From Podospora pseudocomata (taxonomy: Eukaryota > Ascomycota > Sordariomycetes > Sordariales > Podosporaceae): a stretch of DNA of 64,000 bases. The stretch covers positions 7,254,001 through 7,318,000 of the forward strand of contig NW_026946363.1 of the NCBI RefSeq assembly GCF_035222375.1, read 5' to 3'. Made by a program: the position numbers and the translations under genes. Numbering within the stretch: position 1 is the stretch's first letter; every line of letters starts with the position of its first letter. This document shows, piece by piece, positions 39,943 through 52,300 of this stretch. Under the pieces are notes generated by a model, which was not told the DNA's origin, did no database searches, and was given only the letters and a program-made list of their open reading frames with translations.

Positions 39943-42900
39943 TTACGCCTCTCCTTGAAGGGCCGCGGCACCATCCTCAGAGTACTTCTCCCAGTTGGCC
40001 AGGATGTGGCCGATTCTGGGCGAGTTGGTCAGGCGGTACACATCCTCAAAGTACTCCTTGGTCAACTCAAACGGCTTGGCCGTCACGTTGGGGATGTACT
40101 TGCCAATGAGCTTGGCAGGGTCGATGGTGGTTTGCTTGATCTTCTTGAGCAAGAAACTCCTGAAGGGCTTGACACCAGACCGCAAGAAAGTAGAGTGGAA
40201 GGGCACGTCGATACCCTTGAGAGGGATGGTGGCGAACCCACGCTCGAGTTCCAGGGGCTTAGGTTTGGCTTCGGTCTCCTTGGCACACGCCTGGATGATC
40301 TCCACCAGCTTCTCCTTGACCATCTCGGGCTGGAAGTCCTTGCGCATCTGCTCAATGTCGATCTTCATGTGCTTGAGGTAGTTGGTAACGCCAGCGAGGG
40401 TGTCGAGGGCACGGAGGTCACCGGCGCACACATACTGCATGTTGGCGATGTTGAAGTTGACGATTTCCAAGAGCCAGCCGGTGCTCTCCGCAATGTTGCT
40501 GACCACGAAGCGGAGCGCCTCCTCGTTGAAGGTCTTGCTGATGCGGCTGGGGTTGACGGCGCACATGCTGTAGTTGGAGCGACCCTGCTCGTCACGCTCG
40601 ACAGCGACTTGCATGGTCAGACCGCGGTAGAAGACGACAGAGACCAAAGACTCGATGGGCATGACATCTGCGAGAGCAGCCAGAGCAGAGTACTCTCCAA
40701 GAGAGTGACCAGCAAAGGTGCTATCCCTGGGCACAAGACCCTTGGCCTTCATGTCCTCGAAACTTGCCTTCTCCATCAAGGTCAGGGCGGGCTGTGTGAA
40801 CTGGGTGGCGGAAAGCAGACCCGTTGGTGAACGGTAGGTGTACGATGTTGTCTTCTCGTCGATCTCCTTGAAAATGCGCTCAGATCTGACGGAGCCATCG
40901 GCGGCAACTGTCTCGAAGGTCATGGCCATGTAGTTTTGACGGATGGCCTTGCCGCGGGGACCACCGAAGTGAATGGTGAGCTCCTTGGGGTTGTTCTTGA
41001 CGATGTTGGAGATGGCAAAGCCTGCAGCCTGTTAGTAACATGCCACACAGCGAGGCGAAAATGCAAAAGTGACACTTACCATAAGTATCCAAGAGGTAGT
41101 TGTCGGCACGGTCCCAAACGTCCTTGGCAACAGGACTGCTGTTGTACAAGTCCATACCCATGCCTTGCTCCTGAGAACCTTGACCAGTGAAGACATAAGC
41201 CGTCACAGGCTGCTCAATCTCGGCCTCGCCGAGAAGGACCTTCTCCTCCGTCTCCTTGTTGCTGGCCTCGACCTTGATGATCTTGCGACCGGCAACCATA
41301 CCGACGTGCTGCAGCTTGACATTGAGATCGTCATGGGGAAGAACCATGCCAGTAAGAGAAGCGTGGAAGCTGCGAACGCGACCAACCTTGTTCTCAGCGG
41401 CCCAGGTCTCAACCAAGCTGCGGACGGCAGCGCTGGAGTACATGCCGTGTGTGATGGTGCCGGGCAGGTTGGCATAAGCGGCAAAGACGCGAGAGACGTG
41501 AATGGGGTTGTAGTCACCAGAGACGCGGGCATAAGTCTCGTTGGAAGCAGGGGCGCGCAGCTGGAGAGGGGTCTTGCCGCTGAGAGGAATGGGGTTCTCA
41601 AAGTTGATGGGCTGCTCGATGGAAGATCCGTTGCGCTGGAGGTAGTCAATGACTGGGTTGCCGTGGGATTCACCGGCCTCGTAGTCGACGGTCGCAACCT
41701 GAATGATCTCCTTGGTGGGAAGCTCCACAAGAACCTGGCCACGAGTCTCCACGTGGCTGAAGATGTTCCTGTTCTTGAACCTGACCAAACTGTGCAGACG
41801 GAAGATCAAAGTCTGTCCAAGGAGCTCGATATCAGGGCTAGCATCGTCAAGAACAAACCACTGCTTGGAGCGAAGGACGGCGACATCCTTGGTGCTAGCG
41901 AGGTGCACCTGCATGGGCGTCTCGACCTTGCGCTGGAAAGTGTTCTCGAAGTCGTTGTAGACACCGCGGTACAGGAACTGAGAAGTGACCTCCATGACAG
42001 CTTGGCCATCACGTGTGATGGTGCCGCACACCTCGACCATCTTTCCAGACTCTTGGTTGATGACGGCGTTGATCTGGGCGGTGGTGTGGACCTCATCGCC
42101 CTTCTTCAGAGGCTCGGCACCTGGCATCATGCGGAAGGCATTGGAGAGATGGACAAGCTTGAGCAGGTCACCGTCAATGGTGCGAGGGAAGATAGGCTTG
42201 GTGATAGCCTTCCAGCCAACGACGATGGCAAAGTCCATGGGGGCGTACATGATCTTCTCGGGTCTGTCGACGAAAGCCTCGCCGGTGTTGCCAACGGCAT
42301 GGACGAAGTCGTTAATGGCCTCGCTGGTGATGACAGTCTTGCCGCCGTCGAACTTGCTGGTGACAGGAGCATCGAGATCAAACTTCTCATCACCAAACCA
42401 TGCACGCCAGTAGAACTCCTTGATGTGGTTGTTGCGGTTCTCCATAACTTCGTGAATAGGAGCATACCCAGCTTCAGGGCGGTACTTGAAGCGGAGCGGC
42501 AGGGCGACCGACTTGCCAAGGGCAGTGGTATCCTTGATCAAGCTGACGACAATCTCATCCTTACCATCAAGCCTGACTTCAATAACCTCGACATAGCGGT
42601 TATGGCGAGGCTGCTCCTTGACCACGATGACAGTCTTGGCAGGATCATCAGGGTTGGTGATCTCAACAAACAAGCCTCTAGCCGGAGCAAAGATCTTCTT
42701 CATCGGGTTGGTCTGGTACTTTTGCCCCTGAACAATGACCTCGGACCGAAGCAGGGCGTATCTCCAGTTGCGCTCAGTACCGGCAAGCATGTTGATCCAA
42801 GACTCAACATCAGGGAGTTCCGTCGCCGGAGATGAGCTCAAGCGGTAGGTGTGCTTGCTGGCGTCAACAGCGATGGTGAGGCCGTCAATATCCAACGGAA

Positions 42901-45900
42901 GTGGCTTGTCAATGAGATCACCACCGAAGTACTCCACGGTGGGAATCTTGGAAGCATCACCGCCGTAGAGGTCCTTGGTGAGACCCTTGATGTGACCCTC
43001 ATGAATGTTGTCAAGAATCTCCTTGATGGGCTCGTCAACCTTGGTGGCGTGCTTAGCCGCCATGGGACCTTGCAGAATGCAGGTCCTGCCAACATCCTTG
43101 CCGATGACGGCACCAAGGTCCTCAGACTGCCAGAGAGAATCCTTCTTGAAGAAGAACTCGAAATCGCCGTCGAGAGTGGGGACGAAAGTGACAGGCTTCT
43201 GGCCACGACGCTTGCACAGGAGCAAGAAGTGCTGAACATCTTGGGCGTTGATGAGCTGGGTCTCAGCATCAGGGTAGTGCGACAGGATACGCTCGACGGC
43301 AGCGAAGGGCTCGTCCAGGTCGGCATAGCTCTGCAAGTGAGATGGCTGGCCAGCAGAAGTGGTGAAGCGCTCCTCAAGACGGTGGATGAAGTCACCCGTG
43401 AGCTTGGCATAGGATGGGTCGATCCAGCGCTTCTCATCCTCGACATAGAGGAGGGCAACCATGCGGCGCACAACCTCGCCATAGGTCATGTCCTCGAGAT
43501 CCACGGCGGTTCCGTCCTTCTTCTGACCGAACCACACCTTGTGGAAGTCTTCGTTGAGCTTCTTAATGATATAGCTCTTCTGTTTCTTGAGCTCGACGAG
43601 GCGCTTCTCCTTGGGGAGGCTGAAAATCTTCTGGTCCATCTCGGCCCAGAAGAGAACACCGCGGGTGGCGAGCTTGTGGATGGGCTCACCCATTTCAGAC
43701 ATGACAGTGATAACACCGCCAGCTGCTCCCTTGTAAGTGTTCTCCCAAGCAGCATCATCAAGACCTGGGGCATCGACGATGGCTTGCTTGGCAGCCTTGC
43801 TCGTGTGCGCTTCCTTGGCAACCATCATGCGGCTGCCGAACATGCAACCATCATATGGCATGGGGGGGTAGCCATACTTGGTGGACCATTCACCGGTGAG
43901 GTAGGGATAGGTATCGTCAGCACCACCGAAACCGCTGCCAGCAACCAGGATGAGATTTTCCTGGCGGCGGATACGGCCGTACATGGTAAGGATGGGGGCG
44001 TGGAAATCCTCATACGAGTGATGACCACCACCTCTGCCACCAGTCCACTGGAGAATGACAGGGAAGTCGGGGTTGGCCTTGGCAATGTTGATAACGGCCT
44101 GGATGGCCTCACTGGAACCTGGCTTGAACGAGATGTGCTTCAAGCCAAGCGTCTCAATATACTCCTGAGCAACCTCGATGGAGGGAACACCGGCACCGAT
44201 GGTCAAACCTTCAATGGGAACACCCTCGGATCTGAGCCTGCCAAGGAGCGGGATTTGCCAGCCCATAGCACGGGGGTTGACGTAAATGAGGTTGACAGTG
44301 ATACCGCGACCGGCAGGAATGGCCTGCTCGATCTTGTGGATAGCAGCGGTCATAGTCTTGGCATTGTAGTAACCGCCACCGGCCAACTCAATCTGATACC
44401 CAGCGTTCATGGTGGCGGCCACGAAGTCCCAGGGGACGGTGGTAGGGGTCATACCAGCGACCAGAAGTGGCGGGAGACCAAGCAGTCTGCTCATCTTGGT
44501 GCTGACATAGGTCCGCCCGCTGGAAGTCTTGACGAGCTGAGGCCCATACGCCTTTACCCAATCAACAGCGTACTTGACAGCGTGCTCCTCATCACGGTCG
44601 AAGAGCTCAGACTTGTAGCCAACCTCGGGGACGGTCCCGCTGACGGTGCCAGCCAGGATGACGCGAACACCGGTGCCATCCTTGCTTCTGCTGGTGAGAA
44701 CACCGAGGCCCGAGATACCTCCCGGACCAAAGTCCAGAATGTGGGTGGCTTGCGGGAAAACGGTGGCCTTCTCCCAGTTGACAACCTCGCTGGTGATCAT
44801 GCGAACCAAAGCCGGGACAACATTTCCCTTGACAGAGTCACGAATGTCCTTTCCAGTGTTGGTGTCATACACAGCCGAGCCAAGTGACGAGGCGTCGATC
44901 TTGACGGTCTTGAGATCCTCGTCAATCAAGCTCGTGGCATCCTCCAGGTACTTGCTGTGGAAAGGAGCCGTGATAGGCAAGAAGCGGTTGACAAAGCGAA
45001 CCTTTCTTTGCGTGTGGGGGATCTTGGCCTGGTCAATGCCGGTGGCAGCCTTGACCTTCCTGAGCTGAGCATTCAGACCGCAGAGGGACTTTGGAGGACC
45101 GGCAACAACCACATTTCGGGGGCTGTTGATCAGGGCAATAGAGATGTGCTGATCGGCTGGCAGATACTGATTTGTGAGGTCAATGTGCTTCTGAACCTCG
45201 CTTTGGGGCAGATCGCGAACACTGAGCATAGGGGTGGGCACACCCTCTCCGTTGTCAACGGCATCCTGGAGCAGGGTGGGGGTCATAGACGTCTTGGGGA
45301 AAGCTTGCTGACTGCGGGCACCAATCCAGAAGAGAATGGTCAAGGCGGACTTGGAAAGCTCCTCAAAGGACTCCCACGAGTCGCAAGCCGCAGTAATGGC
45401 AGCCAAAACGATACCCTGGGAGTGACCAGTGGAACCAGTGACTCTCTCCCGAAGAATACCGGGGTGGAGGCCCAGGACTTTGCAGGTGACAGCGTAATGG
45501 GCCAACTGCACGAGACCAATGAGCGGGAAACTGACAGGCGCTGAGACCATGTAATCCAGATCTGGTGTCGATTCGGGGTGGTGAAGCCAGTGGGTGATAT
45601 CCAAACCCTTGCTGTACAGCTTCTCAGCGCTGGGGTGGCTGGAAAGTGTTTGAAGGAGCTCGGCGGCATTGGAAATGAGCTCGCCGACGAATGATGGGTA
45701 GGTGGTGTGCAACTCCCGAAGCTCATCGAAGTACTCCTCAATGTTGCCTTGTCCACCGAAGATATTGTAGATCCGGGCAGCGTCCTCATCGGCAGCACGG
45801 AAAAGAGCAGACTGGTGGGACTTCATCGCCCTGTTTGTGGCAGATCTAGCAGCAAAGTAGCTGCGGATCACCTCCAACTTCTTGGCATCGATGCCCTCCA

Positions 45901-46276
45901 GGTTCGCGACAAGCGCGTGGACATCGTTACCCCTGAGGAATGCTCTCTCAAACTCGTTAAGAATGAGCTTGAGCACTTCTTCATACGAGCCCTGTGCATC
46001 ATCCTCGCCCTCGGCCACTTCGTTGGCAATGAAGCCCATAAATCTAGCCACCAGCTCCGGGATCGAAGATGGTTCATCGTCCAGAGCCAAATCGTCGGTA
46101 GGCGCAGGTAAGCTGGCAGTGAAACGGGTCTTGAGCTCGGAGGCATGGTAATGAAGGCCAGTGGGTATCAAAAACGTCGTCTCGAGAGAGCCGTGGGAAA
46201 CTGTAAGGGGACGAAGTGAGGCCGACGATCTAGGTGTGACGGCGCCCGTCTGAGGGCCGGTCCCGGAACCGTACAT
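39943..46276 (-). CDS. FAS1: Fatty acid synthase subunit beta
   Basis: Beta chain of the cytosolic type I fungal fatty acid synthase (alpha6-beta6). Two coding exons: 46276-41080 and 41021-39943, joined across a 58-nt intron (GTAAGT ... TTACTAAC ... CTGCAG), product 2091 aa, the normal length. The downstream of two nearby AGs keeps the frame (...[14 protein letters not shown]). Domains in order: acetyltransferase with [14 protein letters not shown] (Ser about 284); enoyl reductase with [20 protein letters not shown] and [18 protein letters not shown]; dehydratase including [20 protein letters not shown]; malonyl/palmitoyl transferase with [16 protein letters not shown] and the active Ser in [14 protein letters not shown] (about residue 1838). 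Start 46276 is chosen because upstream in-frame sequence lies in a leader intron. It is divergent from FAS2. Confidence 0.97.
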
Positions 46277-46340
46277 TATGAAAGATATAGGGGTATCGTA
46301 TCTAATAAAGAAGTGGACTTGTTGGTCTCTTATGAACTCC

Positions 46341-46460
46341 CTGGGTCTTGTTAGCTTTCTGTTGCAAGCCAATGGCACCCCCCCCCTCGTCTCGTCTCCA
46401 ATTTGGCGGTGAGCCAGCCAGACGATCAAATACAAAAAAGAAAAAAAAAAGATCACATAC
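46341..46460 (-). other. Intron in the FAS1 5' leader
   Basis: On the minus strand, GTATGT begins at 46460, a poly-pyrimidine run follows, and AAGCTAACAAGACCCAG ends at 46341. All three splice signals are strong, and the spliced leader ends 64 nt before the ATG. The apparent in-frame N-terminal extension of FAS1 (to 46486) is explained by this intron. Confidence 0.8.
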
Positions 46461-46706
46461 CAGCACAACGATTTGGGAGAGTTCAAGATTCAAACTGCCT
46501 GCAACAATTCGCTTTTCTGCGTCGAAAACCGCGAAGACAATGCTGACTGGATGGTGAGCAAACGAACTACTGGCACAGCACGAGGGGGGTGGGGGGGGAG
46601 GGTGCCATAGGTTGCAAGATAGGAGGCAGGCTTACAGGGACTGATGGGAGGTGGCAGGTGGGAGAGGAGGGAGGGACTGGAATCCTAAGATAGACCTGCC
46701 CTTGGA

Positions 46707-46726
46707 TCGTTCGTTCGTTCGTTCGT
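46707..46726 (+). repeat. (TTCG)5 tetranucleotide repeat
   Basis: Five uninterrupted TCGT/TTCG units between FAS1 and FAS2. Confidence 0.92.
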
Positions 46727-47079
46727 GTCTTCTCAAGCCCAGGAGAGTGGGTGGGAAGTGTATTATCAGCCCAGGGAGGAGGGGCGGCGAGAGATGGCGG
46801 GGAAGGGCGGTGGCGGAGGAACAAGATCAATCTCAGGAGAAGGAAGCGGACGGAAAGGAAGGAGAACAGCAACCGGAGGAAAGCAAGCAGCAGTCAGCAG
46901 CAGTTTAGAAGCCCCTCGTGGTTCCCGGATCGGGTGGAGATGTGGATGTGGTCCCTCCACTGGTGTCGACCTTGGGGGATGGCAACGCGTAAAAAGGCCC
47001 AACGCAATTCGGCTGTCTCCCTGCGAATCCACGGCTGGCGGCTGCTTTTCGTCGCTCGCCAAAAAAAAAAATTGGGATC

Positions 47080-48207
47080 TTGTTGGGGATGGCACGACAC
47101 ATCCGCACCCAGATCACCCCCCTGTCGACAGGACCCCTCGTTGTGTGCACTGTCTGGCACAGTGTACTTGTGGCGAGGCTTATGCACCCGCTTAATGCGC
47201 TGTACCTTGCCGAGCCTGAGATCCGGCCAACCCGCGAACAGAGGGTTCCACAGCGGCAACCCCACTTGGTCCACCTGTCACAGCGACGACCCCAATGTCC
47301 CACATCTGCCCATCATGTATCGATACCTCCATCCGAACGTCCCGACGTATCCCGCCATCCACCAACCCCAGCAAACTTCAGCCCGCCACTGCCCACACAG
47401 ATCACTGCCCTCGATAGCGGAGCGATAGGACGGAGCGGCGAGGGTCCTTTTGCCATGCATCCATTCTTCCGGAAGGCCTGGCTTTTCTTAGACCCGAGAC
47501 TTTGTGTAGCGTCGAGAGCCTTCCTTCAGTTCGGGACATATGGGAGGGATCTCAAGCATCATCTTACAGATCTTGTTCATCATTGGGCCATGCCCCGAGT
47601 GCTTACCCCGAGCACGCCGACGTACCTGCGTTTTATCCCGTTGTGCCCGTACGTAGATCCGTGGCTCCGTGTTTCTCCAGGTTTTGGGGGTTCAAAGATT
47701 CTTCATTCAGCTTCCCATGGCTCCACCGTGAGGATGCCTGTCGAGGTCCACGGGGAGCCGGCAGTGCCGGTCTGGAATCTCCAGTTGATAACAACGCCTC
47801 GCCGCAGGTCTGCCGTATCAGTCGGATCAACTGGAACATTTGGAACAGCATCCTACAAAGTCACATACTGGTTCAATGCCATCTTGAAGGCAGGGCCGGC
47901 ACCTTTTTCTGGAATATCTGCTCAGCCTTTTGAATTAACGGGTGTCAGAGGAAGTCCCGGTTCCGTTGCCGAGAAGGTGGCCCTCTGCTTTAGTAGACGG
48001 ACGCACCAGGTACTAGCAAGACATGAGGTGAGAATAACCTACTTTGTAGGTCCGAATGTGGAAACTCTCTTTGCAGCCCAAGGACTCAGTGTGAACGGAA
48101 CGCCAGGAGACAAGCTCGACTGTAATTCTCTTCCGTTCGGGCAGTCCCCACGGCCAACCACGACATTCCACACGATCGTGTGTGAGCCGATGTCAACTGA
48201 ATTATAG
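47080..48207 (+). CDS. Unexplained 375-codon open frame between FAS1 and FAS2
   Basis: A single uninterrupted frame from ATG 47080 to TAG 48207, far longer than other open frames in non-genic parts of this window. I recognise no domain. The N-terminal half is Pro/His/Arg-rich and looks random (e.g. PTREQRVPQRQPHLVHL). The C-terminal ~170 residues are more protein-like, with alternating hydrophobics such as TGTFGTASYKVTYWFNAILK and VALCFSRRTHQVLARHEV, so only the 3' part may be coding, perhaps with upstream exons. No signal peptide, and the ATG context is unremarkable. It might equally be chance openness. Low confidence as a gene. Confidence 0.25.
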   Translation: MLGMARHIRTQITPLSTGPLVVCTVWHSVLVARLMHPLNALYLAEPEIRPTREQRVPQRQPHLVHLSQRRPQCPTSAHHVSIPPSERPDVSRHPPTPANFSPPLPTQITALDSGAIGRSGEGPFAMHPFFRKAWLFLDPRLCVASRAFLQFGTYGRDLKHHLTDLVHHWAMPRVLTPSTPTYLRFIPLCPYVDPWLRVSPGFGGSKILHSASHGSTVRMPVEVHGEPAVPVWNLQLITTPRRRSAVSVGSTGTFGTASYKVTYWFNAILKAGPAPFSGISAQPFELTGVRGSPGSVAEKVALCFSRRTHQVLARHEVRITYFVGPNVETLFAAQGLSVNGTPGDKLDCNSLPFGQSPRPTTTFHTIVCEPMSTEL

Positions 48208-49234
48208 CCCACGTGTTTAGGGCCCAAAGGTTCAAAATAGTGGATGGCAAACATGCATCAAGGGATGATGATCTGGTCGGACAGCTTTCTCCGCTTGTGC
48301 CGCGACCATCTGTAGCCATCTGATATCTCCAGATCTACAGGGACTCTACATGCCGGAGACAGAGGTACCATGCGGTGCTGCTGTACCACTACCAGATTGA
48401 TAAATTTGCAGAGCGTGTCAGCCAAGGTCCAAATAAACAATGAACAAGCCTTTGATGGCTTACAATGCCCTGGCAAGGCATGATTGGCATCTAGCAGAGG
48501 AGCACACACGGCCGAGGTCTATCCGGATCTCCGGGATCATGACGCCATGCAGTGATGAGGCTCAAGGTTGAAACGGTCCGACAGGCGTGTCCGAAGTGTC
48601 CAGGACACGGAGCACAGTCGTCGAGTCTCGGGTCTTGTCCTTTTGCTGGTTGCTTGCTCTCTGCTTTTTGGTCTCTACCGGGAGACATTGGGCTGCGGTG
48701 AAACTCGGCGGTGACGGCTGTCGAGCGGAGGTATCGAGACTTCAGTCGCTGTCTGCTCCAAACACTGTGGGGTAGCTAGTGAGAGGTGCGCTAGGCTGAA
48801 TCAGGTTAGGTCCAGAGTTTGGTTGAGAAGCAGCTTGCAAGGTGCGCCAGCGGCATGGGGGGGCACTCCCATTTGCAGGGGTCTGCCGAGCCCAAATTCA
48901 TTCAACAGTTGCACCTTGAAGACGCGGTAGCTCCCAATTTTTTTGTCTATTGCCCCCGGTCTCACGACTATCTTGTCATTCCAGTTGCCCCCCTCTGTCA
49001 AAAGTCTGGGTTCCGCATCCCCGAAGCCCCTTGCGTGGAACGAGCTGGGTCCGTCTTAATCTTCATCTCTCTTCTTCTCAGGCACGCCCTCGCCTGTTCG
49101 TCCAACCTTTTTCCCGCCCCTCCTCCCCTCCCTCCACCTCACCAACTCGGCGACGGCATCGACCCTCCCACTAATCTACCACCACCACCACCATCACGCC
49201 AATTCTCCCCCCCGGGTCTCACTGGGAACGGTTC

Positions 49235-49255
49235 ATGACCACCGCTTGTTCATAG
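49235..49255 (+). promoter_or_regulatory. 6-codon upstream ORF in the FAS2 leader
   Basis: ATG 49235 to TAG 49253-49255 encodes MTTACS and ends 73 nt before the FAS2 start. It matters only if transcription begins upstream of it, which the sequence does not prove. Confidence 0.5.
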
Positions 49256-49328
49256 AAGATACCCCCTACGATATTCTCTTTCTGCCTCTTCTTTTCTTCC
49301 CAAGTTACGTTCCAGCAGCCCCTCCAAG

Positions 49329-52300
49329 ATGCGTCCCGAAGTTGAGCAGGAGCTCGCCCACACGCTCCTTGTCGAGCTTCTCGCCTACCAGTTTGCTTCT
49401 CCTGTCAGATGGATTGAGACACAAGATGTGTTTCTTGCCGAGAAGATTGCCGAGCGTATCGTGGAAATCGGTCCCGCTGATACCCTTGGTGTAATGGCCA
49501 AGAGGACGCTCGCCTCCAAGTACGAAGCTTACGACGCCGCAAAGTCTGTTCAAAGACAAATTCTCTGCTACAACAAGGACGCCAAAGAGATTTACTACGA
49601 TGTCGACCCAGTTGAAGAGGAGCCTGAGCCGGTAGCAGCCGCGCCAAGCTCTTCCAGTGCTCCCGCTGCCGCTGCGGCGGCCCCAGCTGCTGTTGCGGCG
49701 GCACCTCCACCACCGAGTGCTGGCCCTGCTGCCTCGGTGCCCGATGCGCCGGTGCCGGCCGTTGACATTGTGAAGGCTTTGGTTGCTCAGAAGCTCAAGA
49801 AGGGAGCATCTGACATTCCATTGGGCAAGGCCATCAAGGACTTAGTTGGTGGTATGTTCTCGCGACCCCTGAAAAAAAAAACCCCTTTATTTTGGAGTTT
49901 TGCTGACAACGAGAAATACAGGTAAATCCACACTTCAGAATGAAATCGTCGGTGACCTCGGGAAGGAGTTTGGCTCGACACCCGAAAAGCCCGAAGATAC
50001 ACCGCTTGATGAGCTCGGTGCTGCGTTGCAGGCCACTTTCGATGGCAACCTCGGCAAGACCACCCAGGGTCTTATCGCTCGTCTGATTTCTTCAAAGATG
50101 CCCGGTGGATTCAACATTACGACTGCGAGGAAGTACCTCGAGACGAGGTGGGGTTTGGGCTCCGGACGCCAAGACGGAGTCCTTCTGCTGGCCATCACTA
50201 TGGAGCCAGCCGCGCGTCTGGGGTCCGAGGCTGATGCCAAGGCTTTCCTTGACGACGTATCCCAGAAGTACGCCGCCAGCGCTGGCATCAGCTTGTCCAC
50301 AGCTGCGGCTGCTGGCCCAGCCGGCGGTTCCGGCGGCGGTATGATGATGGACCCGGCGGCGATTGAGGCTCTGACCAGCGACCAGAAGACGTTTTTCAAG
50401 CAACAGCTGGAGCTCACTGCGAGATATCTCAAGGTGGACATTCGTGCCGGAGACAAGGCTTTCCAGGCCTCCCAAGAGTCTTCCAAGGTCTTGCAGGCTC
50501 AGATTGATCTTTGGATGGCCGAGCATGGCGACTTCTACGCCTCTGGCATTGAGCCCGTCTTTACGCCGCTCAAGGCTCGCGTTTACGATTCGTCATGGAA
50601 CTGGGCCCGTCAAGATGCTCTTAGCATGTACTACGACATCATTTTTGGGCGGTTGCAGGCTGTTGACCGTGAAATTGTTGGCAAAAGTATCCGGATCATG
50701 AACCGTTCCAACCCAGCTCTCCTCGAGTTCATGCAATATCACATCGACAACTGCCCAACAGAGCGTGGAGAGACCTATCAGCTTGCCAAAGAGCTCGGTG
50801 CCATGCTCATCGAGAACTGCAAGGAGGTGCTCACTGCCGACCCTGTGTACAAGGATGTTGCGGTCCCTACCGGCCCACGCACCACTGTTGATGCTCGCGG
50901 CAACATGAAGTACGAGGAGGTTCCTCGTGCTAGCTGCAGAAAGCTCGAGCATTATGTCCAACAAATGGCCGAGGGTGGCAAGATTTCCGAGTACGGCAGC
51001 AGGACAAAGGTTCAGAATGATCTGTCCAAGATCTACAAGTTGATCAAGCAGCAGCACAAGCTTCCTAAGACATCGCAGCTCGAGATCAAGAGCTTGTACA
51101 GTGATATCATCCGCTCTCTTGGCATGAACGAGAGCCAGATCATTCCCAAGGAGAACGGCAAGGGTGCCAGCGCTGCCGCCGGTCTCGTCAAAAAGTCCAA
51201 GCCCAAGGGCAAGACTGAGACCATTCCCTTCCTCCATCTCCGCAAGAAGACTCAGCATGGCTGGGACTACAGCAAGAAGCTCACCAGCCTGTACCTTGAC
51301 TGCTTGGAGGAAGCCGCCAAGGATGGTGTCACGTTTGCTGGCAAGTATGTGCTCATGACTGGTGCTGGAGCTGGCTCCATCGGTGCCGAGGTTCTCCAGG
51401 GCCTCATCACTGGCGGGGCCAAGGTTGTTGTCACCACCTCTCGCTTCTCCCGTGAGGTGACCGAGTATTACCAGTCCATGTATGCTCGTTATGGCTCGCG
51501 CGGCTCTCAGCTCGTGGTCGTTCCCTTCAACCAGGGCAGCGTTCAGGATGTCAACGCCCTTGTCGAGTACATCTATGACCCCAAGACCGGCCTTGGCTGG
51601 GACTTGGACTTCATCGTTCCTTTTGCCGCCATTTCTGAGCAGGGTCGCCAGATCGATGGCATCGACTCCAAGTCTGAGCTTGCTCACCGCATCATGCTCA
51701 CCAACCTCATCCGTCTTCTCGGAAACGTCAAGGCCCAGAAGGCCGCCCGTGGTTTCGAGACCCGTCCTGCTCAGGTCATTCTTCCCCTTTCTCCCAACCA
51801 CGGCACGTTCGGCAGTGACGGTCTCTACTCCGAGTCCAAGCTTGGCCTCGAGACTCTCTTCAACAGGTGGCATGCCGAGGACTGGGCTAACTACCTCACC
51901 ATTTGCGGTGCCATCATCGGCTGGACCCGTGGCACTGGTCTCATGGCTGGTAACAACATGGTGGCCGAGGCTGTCGAAAACTTTGGCGTGCGCACCTTCT
52001 CGCAGCAGGAAATGGCTTTCAACCTTCTTGGACTCATGTCTCCCACTGTCGTCGATTTGTGCCAGAATGAGCCCGTGTTTGCCGACTTGAACGGTGGTCT
52101 CCAGTTTATTCCCAACCTGAACGAGGTGATGACCAAGGAGCGCAAGTCCATCACCGAGACCAGCGAGATTCGTCGTGCCGTCACCAAGGAGACCGCTGTC
52201 GAGAACAAGATTGTCAACGGTGAAGACTCGGAGGTCCTCTACAAGAAGAAGGTCATCGAGCCTCGCGCCAATCTCAAGTACGACTTCCCCACCCTTCCCG

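Larger units (their letters stand above)
46277..49328. other. Shared 3 kb intergenic region of FAS1 and FAS2
   Basis: Head-to-head promoter region. It includes the FAS1 leader intron, G-rich runs (46585-46605), a (TTCG)5 tetranucleotide repeat, a 375-codon open frame (47080-48207) and a C-rich FAS2 leader (49080-49328). Divergent FAS pairs are known in filamentous ascomycetes; a 3 kb gap leaves room for extensive control or a hidden gene. No transcription-factor site could be assigned with confidence. Confidence 0.65.

Noticed and set aside
41069-42835. 588-codon plus-strand frame antisense to FAS1, and 678 codons at 42851-44887
   Set aside because: Mirror frames of a highly codon-biased gene; no independent signals. 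The same applies to antisense frames over FAS2 (50593-53028, 53071-54837).
46274-46486. In-frame N-terminal extension of FAS1 with a hydrophobic stretch (WYVIFFFSFLYLIVW)
   Set aside because: Explained by the polypyrimidine tract of the leader intron 46341-46460; FAS beta is cytosolic and normally starts at the position of 46276.
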